35,945 nucleotides of DNA. Origin: Alphaproteobacteria bacterium. GTDB lineage: Bacteria > Pseudomonadota > Alphaproteobacteria > UBA9655. Each line of letters opens with the position of its first letter. Position 1 is the stretch's first letter. The stretch covers positions 1 to 35,945 of the forward strand of contig JACDGE010000016.1 in NCBI GenBank assembly GCA_013815465.1, in the 5' to 3' direction. A program made the position numbers and the translations under genes. Below the pieces are notes generated by a model, which had not been told where the DNA came from, searched no databases, and saw only the letters and a program-made list of their open reading frames with translations. Of the stretch, positions 26,941 to 35,315 are shown one piece after another.

Positions 26941-27652
26941 AATTGCACTGATTACGGGGGCCTCCCGTGGAATAGGGGCAGCAGTTGCGAAGCGATTCGC
27001 CCAAGAAGGCGCCCAACTGATTCTGGTGGCTCGCTCTTTCGCTGATCTGGAAGAAGTCGATAATGAAATCCAACAATATGGCCCCCCTGCGGTTCTCGTT
27101 CCTTTTGATCTGATGGACTTGCCCCGCATTGATGACTTGGCCAAATCCATTGCAAAACGTTTTGGGCATTTGGATATTCTCGTTGGTAATGCCGCTATTT
27201 TGGGCGGTTTGACGCCTATTACCCACACCCCACCAACTATTTGGCATCAGGTGATGACGGTGAATCTTCACGCGAATTGGCATCTTTTAAAAGCGTTTGA
27301 GCCTCTCCTGATTAAAGCCCATGATGCCCGGCTTGTTTTCGTAACCAGTGGCATTACAATCCACCCTACACCTTATTGGGGGGGCTATGCGGTCACCAAA
27401 TCTGCTTTGGAAACGATGGTCAAAACCTATGCATCTGAGGTTAAGCATACGGCTTTTAAAGTGAATCTCGTAAACCCCGGCACTATACGAACCCCCATGC
27501 GTGCTCAGGCCATGCCTGGTGAAGATCCCATGACTCTGCCGCCGCCAGAGGATATTACGGAAGTATTCGTACGTCTCGCGGAAGCTGAATGCCCCTGGCA
27601 TGGTGAGATTTTATCTGCTCAAGAGCTAGCATTTTTTAAGGTTCGTGGATAA
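26918..27652 (+). CDS. Short-chain dehydrogenase/reductase
   Basis: 244 residues from the ATG; an in-frame TTG three codons upstream is an alternative. The dinucleotide-binding TGASRGIG is at 13-20, NAA at 91-93, and the catalytic triad is Ser144, Tyr157 and Lys161 (YAVTK). This is a classical SDR; the substrate cannot be told. In many alphaproteobacteria an SDR gene follows purF in the cvpA-purF block, so the placement fits, with purF removed. It overlaps cvpA by 23 bp. Confidence 0.88.
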   Translation: MTLRLKNKIALITGASRGIGAAVAKRFAQEGAQLILVARSFADLEEVDNEIQQYGPPAVLVPFDLMDLPRIDDLAKSIAKRFGHLDILVGNAAILGGLTPITHTPPTIWHQVMTVNLHANWHLLKAFEPLLIKAHDARLVFVTSGITIHPTPYWGGYAVTKSALETMVKTYASEVKHTAFKVNLVNPGTIRTPMRAQAMPGEDPMTLPPPEDITEVFVRLAEAECPWHGEILSAQELAFFKVRG

Positions 27653-27684
27653 CCCACTACAAATTAACCTCCTCAAACAATTCC

Positions 27685-27713
27685 TTGACTTTTAAACCGA
27701 TTTTCTTTAACGA
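27685..27713 (+). promoter_or_regulatory. Candidate promoter of tRNA-Leu (CAG)
   Basis: TTGACT (27685-27690), 17-bp spacer, TAACGA (27708-27713). The predicted start falls just before the tRNA at 27723. The -10 is weak. Confidence 0.4.
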
Positions 27714-27722
27714 AAATAGAGA

Positions 27723-27809
27723 GCCCAGGTGGCGGAATTGGTAGACGCGCTAGATTCAGGTTCTAGTAAACGTAAGTTTGTGGAAGTTCGAGTCTTCTCC
27801 TGGGCACCA
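27723..27809 (+). tRNA. tRNA-Leu (CAG)
   Basis: Eighty-seven bases with encoded CCA. Acceptor GCCCAGG/CCTGGGC, D-arm and variable arm similar to the leucine tRNA at 18487, anticodon stem CTAGA/TCTAG around TTCAGGT, anticodon CAG. T-arm GTTCGAGTC. Confidence 0.96.
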
Positions 27810-27854
27810 ATTCGAGGTACACTGTATCTATCGTCAATTTATTGAAAGAACATT

Positions 27855-28469
27855 ATGAAAATTCATTACCATCGTGGAGACCTCCCCAGTGGCATTAACT
27901 TTGGCCATTCAGTAGCCGTTGATACGGAAGCCATGGGCTTGTATATCCCCCGAGACCGATTATCGTTGGTACAACTCTCTGCAGGAGATGGGGAGTGCCA
28001 CCTTGTCCATTTCCCTCTCACGTCTTCCTATGATGCTCCAAACTTGCAGATGATTTTGAACGATAAAAATATCGAAAAAATCTTTCACTTTGCTCGTTTT
28101 GATTACGCAATTTTGAAGTATTATTTAAAAGTTCAAGCTTACCCTATTTTTTGCACCAAAATTGCGTCTAAGCTTTCCCGTACATTTACGGATAAACATG
28201 GCTTAAAGGATATTTGCAAACAGCTCTTAAGCGTCGACATTTCAAAAACAGAACAAACGTCTGACTGGGGATCGGACCATCTTTCCGAAAAGCAACTGAA
28301 CTATGCAGCTACCGATGTTCTTTACCTTCACCGGCTTAAAGCATTGTTACAAGAAATGTTAAAGCGTGAAGGACGGGAGTCCATCGCAAAAGCTTGCTTT
28401 GATTTTATTCCGGCGCGCTGTGAACTTGATATTCAAGGATGGAATGAAGTTGATATTTTCCAACATTGA
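27855..28469 (+). CDS. Ribonuclease D-like 3'-5' exonuclease, short form
   Basis: 204 residues: a DEDDy exonuclease domain without the HRDC domains of full RNase D. Acidic residues are D23 and E25 (AVDTEAMGL), D83 (FARFDYAIL) and the Exo III pair Y150 and D154 (NYAATDVLYL). Such short forms are common in alphaproteobacteria beside the LPS export genes. It likely trims tRNA or other small RNA 3' ends. It is the first of the kdsD-lptC-lptA-lptB group but stands 91 bp apart from kdsD. Confidence 0.9.
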   Translation: MKIHYHRGDLPSGINFGHSVAVDTEAMGLYIPRDRLSLVQLSAGDGECHLVHFPLTSSYDAPNLQMILNDKNIEKIFHFARFDYAILKYYLKVQAYPIFCTKIASKLSRTFTDKHGLKDICKQLLSVDISKTEQTSDWGSDHLSEKQLNYAATDVLYLHRLKALLQEMLKREGRESIAKACFDFIPARCELDIQGWNEVDIFQH

Positions 28470-28560
28470 TTAAGAAGTCATTATCGACTTTAAATTCACT
28501 CTGGAATAATTTTTCAATTTGCTCTATAAATAACTACGTTAATAAAATCATGGTATTTTA

Positions 28561-29550
28561 ATGCAACAAGCTACCGCAACGCCCATTTTTCTTTATGATG
28601 ATCTCTCAGAGGCACGTCGTGTTTTACACCTTGAAGCTGATGCTCTCTATCAGCTCGCTCAAAATTTAGATGAAACGTTTGAGAACGTCCTTGAAGTTTT
28701 GGTCAAAACAAAAGGACGGGTTATCCTTTCAGGAATTGGGAAAAGTGGTCATATTGCGAACAAGATTGCTTCTACCTTCTCTTCCACAGGCACCCCTGCT
28801 TTTTTTGTCCATCCCAGTGAGGCAAGTCATGGGGATTTGGGAATGATTACCCAGGAAGATACGCTCATTATTCTTTCTTATTCAGGAGATACGGCAGAGC
28901 TTTCTGATATGATAAGTTATGCGAAACGGTTTGCGATCTCTTTAATTGCCTTAACCCGCAAGCAAGAGAGCTTACTGGCAAAGGCTGCCCACCATACCCT
29001 CCTCCTTCCTTCCTCTCCCGAAGCTTGTCCCATGGGACTTGCTCCTACGACATCGACCACCCTTATGTTAGCACTAGGTGATGCACTGGCCGTTGCACTT
29101 TTGAAGCGCAAGGGGTTTTCGGAAAAAGACTTTAAAAAATTTCATCCCGGGGGAAAGTTAGGGAAAAAACTTTTGCATGTTTCTGATGTCATGCGACCGT
29201 ACAAAGACCTCCCCCTTGTCACCCCTGATACCTTAATGAGTGATGCTCTTGTAGAGATGACAGAAAAAGGTTTCGGATGTATTGGCGTTTTCGCAGAAAG
29301 AAATAAACTTATAGGCATTATTACAGACGGAGATTTACGGCGTCATATGAGCCCTTCTTTATTGAGCCAACGCGTTGAAGAGGTGATGACAGCCTCCCCT
29401 CAAACAATATATGACTCGGCTTTAGCGATTGAAGCCTTGGGATACATGAATCGCAAAGGAATCACCCACTTATTTGTGCTGGAAGAGACAACAGAGCAGT
29501 TAACAGGGCTTTTGCGTCTTCATGATTGCTTAATAGAAGGTCTGGCGTAA
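28561..29550 (+). CDS. kdsD: D-arabinose 5-phosphate isomerase
   Basis: Converts ribulose 5-phosphate to arabinose 5-phosphate, the first step of Kdo synthesis for LPS. The SIS domain spans about 40-175 with SGIGKSGHIANKIASTFSST and the HPSEASHGDLGM segment; two CBS domains follow (about 210-265 and 275-329). 329 residues, usual length. lptC starts at the next base, so the two are in one operon. Together they show that the cell makes and exports LPS. Confidence 0.95.
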   Translation: MQQATATPIFLYDDLSEARRVLHLEADALYQLAQNLDETFENVLEVLVKTKGRVILSGIGKSGHIANKIASTFSSTGTPAFFVHPSEASHGDLGMITQEDTLIILSYSGDTAELSDMISYAKRFAISLIALTRKQESLLAKAAHHTLLLPSSPEACPMGLAPTTSTTLMLALGDALAVALLKRKGFSEKDFKKFHPGGKLGKKLLHVSDVMRPYKDLPLVTPDTLMSDALVEMTEKGFGCIGVFAERNKLIGIITDGDLRRHMSPSLLSQRVEEVMTASPQTIYDSALAIEALGYMNRKGITHLFVLEETTEQLTGLLRLHDCLIEGLA

Positions 29551-30183
29551 ATGAGAGGACACCCTACCAATGCTTATTCTCGCTATGTGAGTTTGATGAA
29601 AATCATTCTTCCTGCTGGCATCCTTTTTTCTATAGGGCTTGCCCTTGGGTGGCCCTATTTTATATCAATAGGGAAGGAAAGCTTATCCAAGATTGATTTA
29701 AGTCGTCCAGAAATACAAGAAAATCGTATGGTGCATCCTCACTATATTTCAACAGATAATCAAGGACAACCTTTTCATCTTACAGCAGAGTGGGCAAAAC
29801 AAAAAACAGAAGATCTTGCGGATCTTATCCAACCTGAGGGATCAATGACCATGCTAGAGGGGGAAACCTTTAAGGTTAACTCAAAAAAAGGGCATTATGA
29901 TACCCAAGGAAAAATATTGATCTTACAAGAAAATGTAACTCTTACCAGTACAGATGGGTATCTTATAAAAACGGAAAAAGCGCGCATAAACATTGATAAG
30001 AAAATCATTGAAGGGGATGATTTCATTGAGGGAAGCGGGCCTACGGGTGCAATCATGGGGACAAATGGATTTAAAGTAGAAAACCATCCCCACGGAAAAA
30101 AGGTGATTACCCTTAAGGGTGTTTCCCGTGTTATACTCACTAATGTCTCCCGAAAAAAGGATAAAAAATCTCATGAGAACTAA
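29551..30183 (+). CDS. lptC: LptC, LPS export periplasmic protein
   Basis: 210 residues. One N-terminal membrane segment (about 16-35) anchors it; the rest is a beta-jellyroll-like periplasmic domain with segments such as ISTDNQGQPFHLTAEWA, FKVNSKKGHYDTQGKILILQ and TNGFKVENHPHGKKVITLKG. LptC passes LPS from the LptB2FG transporter to LptA. It abuts kdsD and its stop overlaps lptA by 11 bp. Confidence 0.9.
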   Translation: MRGHPTNAYSRYVSLMKIILPAGILFSIGLALGWPYFISIGKESLSKIDLSRPEIQENRMVHPHYISTDNQGQPFHLTAEWAKQKTEDLADLIQPEGSMTMLEGETFKVNSKKGHYDTQGKILILQENVTLTSTDGYLIKTEKARINIDKKIIEGDDFIEGSGPTGAIMGTNGFKVENHPHGKKVITLKGVSRVILTNVSRKKDKKSHEN

Positions 30184-31123
30184 GTTTTTTTACCTCGCGC
30201 TTCTTTTTGTAAGTCCCTCTTTTTGCTATGGGCAACTTATGCATCAACTCAGTGATAATAAGGATGAAACTCCCATTATTATTGAAGCTGATGAATCGGT
30301 CGTCTGCGATGAAACGGCTCTCAAATGCGTTGCCACCGGTCTTGCGTCAGCTCAAAAGGGAACATCAACAGTCTATGGAGATGTGCTGACTGTTTATTTT
30401 ACTGAAGGAAAGAATCGAGAAATCACGTCGATGACCGCCGATGGTAATGTTCGCATGGAAACGCCCACTGAAAAGGCCTATGGAGAGCACGCTCATTATG
30501 ATGTGGCCATTGATCGCGTCCTTCTAACAGGTGGAAATTTAAAAATCATAACGGCAAAAGAAGAAACGCTAACTGCTCGGGATTCCATTGAATATTATCA
30601 TACAGAAAATAAGGGAATTGCTCGAGGGAACGCCATAGCCCGATTCCCTGAGAAAGAGCAGCTTGTCCAAGCAGATACGCTTGTTGCTTATTTCAAGCCT
30701 TCTGCAGAAAAATCCAAAGATGGAGAAGATAAACTGAACCTGGAACGGGTAGAAGCAGAAGGCAATATGTTGGCTTCAGGTCCTAATGGGGTTGTCACTG
30801 GAGACCGAGGCGTATACCTAGAAAAAACAAAAATGATCGAGGTTTTTAATAATGTTAAGATTACCCAAGAAGAAAATGTCATAGAGGGTGAGTATGCCAA
30901 ATTTAATTTAGAAACAAATGTGGCCGAAATGTATACTCAACCTCCTCATGTGAGTCAAACAGGCTCTCGCAAGCGTATCCATGGAATGATTATTCCCGGA
31001 AGCGCAAAAAAAAGGAAAGAGAACAGTACAGAATCAACAAAAATGTCTGAAACGCGAAAAGATAGACAGAGCCTGCCCTGGTCTGCTAAAAAGAGACAAA
31101 ATAAACCTCCTCAATCAGAATAA
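30173..31123 (+). CDS. lptA: LptA, periplasmic LPS bridge protein, extended
   Basis: 316 residues from the ATG giving MRTKFFYLALLFVSPSFCYG, a signal peptide ending near residue 20. A longer frame from 30119 overlaps lptC and lacks a reason to be used. OstA-type strands are visible (YGDVLTVYFTE, ITSMTADGNVRMETPTEKAYGE, GVVTGDRGVYLEKTKMIEVF). It is much longer than the 185-residue E. coli protein: it has a second run of jellyroll strands and a basic C-terminal tail (SAKKRKENSTESTKMSET). LptA forms the filament crossing the periplasm. lptB follows 12 bp later. Confidence 0.88.
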   Translation: MRTKFFYLALLFVSPSFCYGQLMHQLSDNKDETPIIIEADESVVCDETALKCVATGLASAQKGTSTVYGDVLTVYFTEGKNREITSMTADGNVRMETPTEKAYGEHAHYDVAIDRVLLTGGNLKIITAKEETLTARDSIEYYHTENKGIARGNAIARFPEKEQLVQADTLVAYFKPSAEKSKDGEDKLNLERVEAEGNMLASGPNGVVTGDRGVYLEKTKMIEVFNNVKITQEENVIEGEYAKFNLETNVAEMYTQPPHVSQTGSRKRIHGMIIPGSAKKRKENSTESTKMSETRKDRQSLPWSAKKRQNKPPQSE

Positions 31124-31135
31124 AGAAATCACAGT

Positions 31136-31894
31136 ATGATGTTAACTTCCGAAAGCAATACGATCTTATTAGGCCAAGGGCTTAGAGCTGAAAATTTATG
31201 CAAATCCTATGCAAAACGTAGGGTTGTTGGCGGCGTCAGCCTCCACGTTAAACGGGGGGAAGCCGTGGGTCTTTTGGGCCCTAATGGGGCGGGAAAAACC
31301 ACTTGTTTTTCTATTATTACAGGGCTCATCCGTGCTGATTCTGGGGATGTTTTTTTGGATGACCATAGCATTAGAGATCTGCCCATGTACCGCAGGGCCC
31401 TCCTGGGGATTGGATATCTTCCCCAAGAAACATCCATCTTTCGGGGACTGTCGGTGGAAAACAATATTCGAGCAATTTTAGAAATTGTGGAATCAGACCC
31501 CGACCTACGAGAAGAACGACTTGAGATGCTCCTTGATGAATTCTCAATCAAACATATCCGCCACTCCCCTGCCCTCGCCTTATCAGGCGGGGAAAGACGC
31601 AGGACAGAAATTGCAAGAGCACTGGCGAGTAAACCGCACTTCATGCTTCTTGATGAGCCCTTAGCGGGTATTGATCCCATTGCAGTTGCGGAAATTCGTG
31701 ATCTTATTGCTCATTTAAAAGATAAAAATATTGGTGTTTTGATTACGGATCATAACGTAAGAGACACACTTGGTATCGTGGACCGCGCCTATATTATTAA
31801 CGAAGGGATTGTTCTTAAAGAAGGCAATCCGGAAGAAATTGTTGCCGACGCCAATGTACGCCGCGTTTATTTAGGCGAAGAATTTAGACTTTAG
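31136..31894 (+). CDS. lptB: LptB, LPS export ATPase
   Basis: 252 residues. Walker [10 protein letters not shown], the Q-loop in [10 protein letters not shown], signature LSGGERRR, Walker [14 protein letters not shown] and the switch His in [11 protein letters not shown]. These match LptB, the ATPase that powers LPS extraction from the inner membrane. The partners LptF and LptG are not in the window. In many alphaproteobacteria rpoN follows here; here proS follows after 10 bp. Confidence 0.96.
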   Translation: MMLTSESNTILLGQGLRAENLCKSYAKRRVVGGVSLHVKRGEAVGLLGPNGAGKTTCFSIITGLIRADSGDVFLDDHSIRDLPMYRRALLGIGYLPQETSIFRGLSVENNIRAILEIVESDPDLREERLEMLLDEFSIKHIRHSPALALSGGERRRTEIARALASKPHFMLLDEPLAGIDPIAVAEIRDLIAHLKDKNIGVLITDHNVRDTLGIVDRAYIINEGIVLKEGNPEEIVADANVRRVYLGEEFRL

Positions 31895-31904
31895 GAGACA
31901 AAAA

Positions 31905-33194
31905 ATGCGATCTTCCGTTTATTTTTATCCCACATTAAAAGAGACACCTCAAGAGGCACAAATTGTGTCCCATCGTTTGATGCTAAGATCCGGAATGATC
32001 AGCCAAGTCACCGCGGGCATTTATACATGGCTTCCTTCAGGCTTAAAGGTCCTAAATAAGATCGCTCAAATTATACGCCAAGAACAGGACCGGGCCCAAA
32101 GTCTGGAAGTCCTCATGCCGACCATACAACCTGCTGCGCTTTGGGAAAAAAGCGGTCGGTATCATATTTACGGCAAAGAAATGCTTCGTATGGTGGACCG
32201 TCATGAGCGCGAGATGCTTTATGGTCCTACGGCGGAAGAAGTCATTACGGATATTTTTTCACGTTTTGTGAAGAGTTACAAAGATTTACCTAAACGGTTT
32301 TATAACATTCAATGGAAATTTCGGGACGAAATTCGCCCGCGATTTGGCATCATGCGTGGTCGGGAATTTCTCATGAAGGATAATTATTCCTTTGACCTTA
32401 CGGTCGAAGGAGCTAAAGCATCCTATCAAGCCATGCTTGAAGCTTACGTACGCACTTTTGCCCGCATGGATTTAACAGCTATCCCCGTAAGAGCGGCGAC
32501 TGGACCTATAGGTGGGGATCTGAGCCATGAATTTCAAATTCTCGCAGAAACCGGTGAGAGTGAGATTTTCTATGATGCCGCCTATGAGACCTTAGATGTG
32601 AATACGATCACTCTTGAGCGTCTTCAAACCCTTTATGCGGCAGCCGATGAACTCCATGACCCCCAAACATGCCCTGTTCCTGCAGACCAGCTTAGAACAG
32701 CGCGAGGCATTGAGGTCGGGCACGTTTTTTATTTTGGAACAAAATATTCTATTCCTCTGGGAGCTTATGTTACAGGCCCGGATGGAAAGCAAGTCCCCGT
32801 GGAAATGGGATCCTATGGGATCGGTGTTTCTCGTCTGGTAGGGGCCATCATTGAAGCCCATCATGATGACAAAGGAATCATCTGGCCTGAAAGTGTAGCT
32901 CCCTTCAAAGTAGGTCTTCTGAACCTTAATATTAAGGATAAAGCGTGCACAGAAATGTGCGAAGATTTGTATCAAAAGCTCCTTCAAGCAAAAATTGAGA
33001 CTCTCTATGATGACCGGGATATGGGGATAGGAGCCAAATTTGCCGATATGGATCTTATTGGGCTTCCTTGGCAAATTATTGTGGGGCCCCGCAGCGTTAC
33101 AACTGGTCAATGTGAGTTAAAAAACCGCCGAACGGGTGAAAAAATTGAGATTTCCCTTGAGGACGTTCTCAAGAGGATGTGTTATTGCGGATAA
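31905..33194 (+). CDS. proS: Prolyl-tRNA synthetase, short alphaproteobacterial type
   Basis: 429 residues. Class II synthetase motif 2 is visible as [16 protein letters not shown] and motif 3 as [13 protein letters not shown]; the anticodon-binding domain occupies about 330-429. The INS editing domain of the 570-residue bacterial enzyme is absent, a hallmark of the alphaproteobacterial form. A GGAG ribosome site lies 7 nt before the ATG. lolC and lolD, frequent downstream genes in this group, are not here; a decayed phosphatase-family fragment follows instead. Confidence 0.96.
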   Translation: MRSSVYFYPTLKETPQEAQIVSHRLMLRSGMISQVTAGIYTWLPSGLKVLNKIAQIIRQEQDRAQSLEVLMPTIQPAALWEKSGRYHIYGKEMLRMVDRHEREMLYGPTAEEVITDIFSRFVKSYKDLPKRFYNIQWKFRDEIRPRFGIMRGREFLMKDNYSFDLTVEGAKASYQAMLEAYVRTFARMDLTAIPVRAATGPIGGDLSHEFQILAETGESEIFYDAAYETLDVNTITLERLQTLYAAADELHDPQTCPVPADQLRTARGIEVGHVFYFGTKYSIPLGAYVTGPDGKQVPVEMGSYGIGVSRLVGAIIEAHHDDKGIIWPESVAPFKVGLLNLNIKDKACTEMCEDLYQKLLQAKIETLYDDRDMGIGAKFADMDLIGLPWQIIVGPRSVTTGQCELKNRRTGEKIEISLEDVLKRMCYCG

Positions 33195-33302
33195 GCTGAA
33201 ATTGAGGCTTCTCGTGAGCCTATAAATCATGGTCAATCGTAAAATATTATTTTAACTTTTTTTATTATGTGATTGTATGAAAAAATATTGTTTTCCTCTT
33301 TT

Positions 33303-33512
33303 TAATCTTTCGTAGGACTTGTAAATTCAATGCAAGGATTAAGGATCCAAGGAACTTGGCCGAGCTTTATCCCCTTTTTTCTAAGGATACCCCTCGATCA
33401 TTTACTCGTTTCAGATAATATTCATATTATTAAACAGGAGGTTGGTCCACCTGTGGGTTCTGATCATTTGCCTATCTTAACAAAAATTAACCTTGGGGCG
33501 ATTAAAGAATAG
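33303..33512 (+). pseudogene. C-terminal remnant of an endonuclease/exonuclease/phosphatase family protein
   Basis: An open frame reads SFVGLVNSMQGLRIQGTWPS, then LRIPLDHLLVS and PPVGSDHLPI. The TWP...LRIP-DH...GSDH pattern is the end of the EEP (YafD-like) family, including the terminal catalytic SDH. The preceding two hundred or so residues are absent; a stop precedes the fragment at 33300-33302. A short separate peptide start (MKKYCFPLFNLS, 33277) may be part of the old N-terminus or chance. No function expected. Confidence 0.75.
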
Positions 33513-33528
33513 GTTAATATACAAATAG

Positions 33529-33572
33529 GTCAGACATTAAGAAGTATTCTTTCTCCTGACATTTATTTTTCT
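33529..33572 (+). terminator. Candidate terminator between the remnant and tag
   Basis: GTCAG (33529-33533) pairs with CTGAC (33556-33560), with an inner AAGAA/TTCTT stem, followed by ATTTATTTTTCTT. It could end transcripts from the proS side. Confidence 0.4.
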
Positions 33573-33584
33573 TGAGATAACTCT

Positions 33585-34160
33585 CTAATGCCCACAACGC
33601 CAACACCCCCTGATATGATCATTCACAAGGCCTACGGCTTGCATATAAGCATAAATGATGGTGGAGCCTACAAAAGTCATGCCTCGCTTTTTCAGATCCT
33701 TGGAGAGAGCATCACTTTCCAACGTAAAAGCAGGAGCATCCCTCAACTGTTGCCAAGGAGTAATGATCGGTTTTCCGTTCACAAAACCCCAAAGATAAGC
33801 ATCGAAAGACCCCAATTCTTTCTGAATTCTTAGAAAAACTTGTGCATTTTGACGAGCGGCATAGATTTTTAACCGGTTACGAATGACCTCTGGATTGTGA
33901 CGCAGGGCCTCCAATTCCTCATCTGTCATAGCAGCAACTTTGACGGGATCGAATTGATGAAAGGCTTTACGGTATCCTTCACGCTTTTTAAGAACCGTTT
34001 CCCAACTGAGGCCCGCTTGAGCCCCTTCAAGGATGAGCATCTCAAATAAATGCTGATCATTATGGGAAGGAACGCCCCATTCATGATCGTGATAATCAGC
34101 ATAAAATTCTTTACCCGGTTCACTGCCAAAGCAGCGGTTTTTACCGTCTATCTCTACCAT
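33585..34160 (-). CDS. tag: DNA-3-methyladenine glycosylase I
   Basis: 191 residues, usual length. Tag removes 3-methyladenine from alkylated DNA. The N-terminal NRCFG and DYHDHEWGVP, the MLILEGAQAGLSWETVLKKR helix and the C-terminal HIRGCWRCGH are all family marks, the Cys and His in these giving the zinc site. It is last in a minus-strand set with a DUF1398 gene (14 bp away) and a MarR regulator. Confidence 0.95.
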   Translation of the reverse strand: MVEIDGKNRCFGSEPGKEFYADYHDHEWGVPSHNDQHLFEMLILEGAQAGLSWETVLKKREGYRKAFHQFDPVKVAAMTDEELEALRHNPEVIRNRLKIYAARQNAQVFLRIQKELGSFDAYLWGFVNGKPIITPWQQLRDAPAFTLESDALSKDLKKRGMTFVGSTIIYAYMQAVGLVNDHIRGCWRCGH

Positions 34161-34174
34161 TGTTATTGAAGCCC

Positions 34175-34585
34175 TTATATTTCTCCCGTATAGGGAGGAA
34201 CCTTTTGTATGAAAAAATCTTTTTCCTTGCGCCCCGTATACGTTACGGTTTGTGTAGCCATATCGACATTATAGGATACAACGCCTGCCGCAGCCATATC
34301 ATTTAAAAATTCCACATAAGTGGTTTCATGTCTTAGACGACGTGCCAGGGCGTCTTGAAAAGCCGCTTCCTTAAAGTCATTTGCTGCTTTGAGAGCATGA
34401 AATCCATCAGGGAGAGGCTCCACGCATTCTTGAGAACCATTTTTATAAATGGATTTAAACTCTTCAATCCAGACTTCATGAGACATAACCCCGGCGTCTT
34501 TAAGTTCATGAAATATTTTAGGATAGGGCCAGGATTTGGCTTTCCCTTGTTTTGCAATGTATAATACTTGTTCTTCATCAAACAT
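34175..34585 (-). CDS. DUF1398 (YbcV-like) protein
   Basis: About 136 residues. The two-part pattern (helical front with PYPKIFHELKDAGVMSHEVW; C-terminal DMAAAGVVSYNVDMATQTVT followed by YTGRKEKDFF) matches DUF1398, a family of unknown role that occurs on plasmids, in phages and in genomes. Start: the second ATG (34585) has AAGGA at 8 nt, while the first (34591) is only 4 nt from that site. It overlaps the end of the MarR gene by 8 bp, so it is translationally coupled. Confidence 0.75.
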   Translation of the reverse strand: MFDEEQVLYIAKQGKAKSWPYPKIFHELKDAGVMSHEVWIEEFKSIYKNGSQECVEPLPDGFHALKAANDFKEAAFQDALARRLRHETTYVEFLNDMAAAGVVSYNVDMATQTVTYTGRKEKDFFIQKVPPYTGEI

Positions 34586-35054
34586 CGTCATTTTCCTTTA
34601 CATTAATAAGCCAACCACTCATCTGAATGGAGGACAAGTTAAGAAATAATTTATGAAAAAGGTGACGAAACTGCTCTCTCTCCTGAGACGTCAGACCTCC
34701 AAAAAACTGTTGTTCATTCTCCTGAGCAGCTTGTATAAGGAAAGGTATAAGTTCCCGCCCCTTTTGTGTCAATTGAACATGCCCTGAGCGACGATCATTC
34801 CCTGCCTGGTGTGTAACGAGTTCTTTCGTCAAAAGCCGCTCCACAACCCGAGAAATAGATGCCTTATCCACCTCAATAAATTTGGAAAGTTCCGTGATAG
34901 ACGCAGCACTCTCATTATAGAGGGCCAAGAGAATGCACCATTGCGCAATCGACACATCATATGCTTCCAATCGCACTTCAAAGCCATGATGCACTTGCAT
35001 CCGCAATCGATTGAGCCAATACCCAATATCATCTTTAAGATCATGCTTTTTCAT
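34578..35054 (-). CDS. MarR family transcriptional regulator
   Basis: 158 residues. The winged-helix core is readable: YDVSIAQWCILLALYNE, SITELSKFIEVDKASISRVV (recognition helix) and LTKELVTHQAGNDRRSGHVQ, whose DxRS in the wing is the MarR signature. Helices on both ends form the dimer. It heads the operon with the DUF1398 and tag genes. The ATG is only 6 nt from the predicted -10 box, so the messenger may be leaderless. It probably represses its own operon; the ligand is unknown. Confidence 0.9.
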   Translation of the reverse strand: MKKHDLKDDIGYWLNRLRMQVHHGFEVRLEAYDVSIAQWCILLALYNESAASITELSKFIEVDKASISRVVERLLTKELVTHQAGNDRRSGHVQLTQKGRELIPFLIQAAQENEQQFFGGLTSQEREQFRHLFHKLFLNLSSIQMSGWLINVKENDDV

Positions 35055-35060
35055 AAGACG

Positions 35061-35094
35061 AATATAGTTGTTACATCAACAGTTGTCAAGACAA
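35061..35094 (-). promoter_or_regulatory. Promoter and likely operator of the MarR operon
   Basis: On the minus strand, TTGACA (35084-35089), a spacer of exactly 17 bp, and TATATT (35061-35066). Two short palindromes overlie it: CAACAGTTG (35077-35085) and TTGTCAAGACAA (35083-35094, 5-bp arms), the latter covering the -35 box. The predicted start falls at the ATG (35054). Sites like this are typical for MarR self-repression. Confidence 0.7.
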
Positions 35095-35315
35095 TGGTGT
35101 CGAAGGAGGAAAAAAAAATATAGATCATTAATTGCGCACGAGGACGGAGAAATTTCTAATGGAAACACAGGCACCAATGGGTTCTTTAGAAATGGGTATG
35201 AACAATCTCGACGCTCGCAATCGTACTTAAGATGGCGCTTATCCGGAGGAAAAACAAAGGTGTTTTATGAGTTTCATTTTAGAAATCACTCTTTTATTTT
35301 AAAATATATATTATG

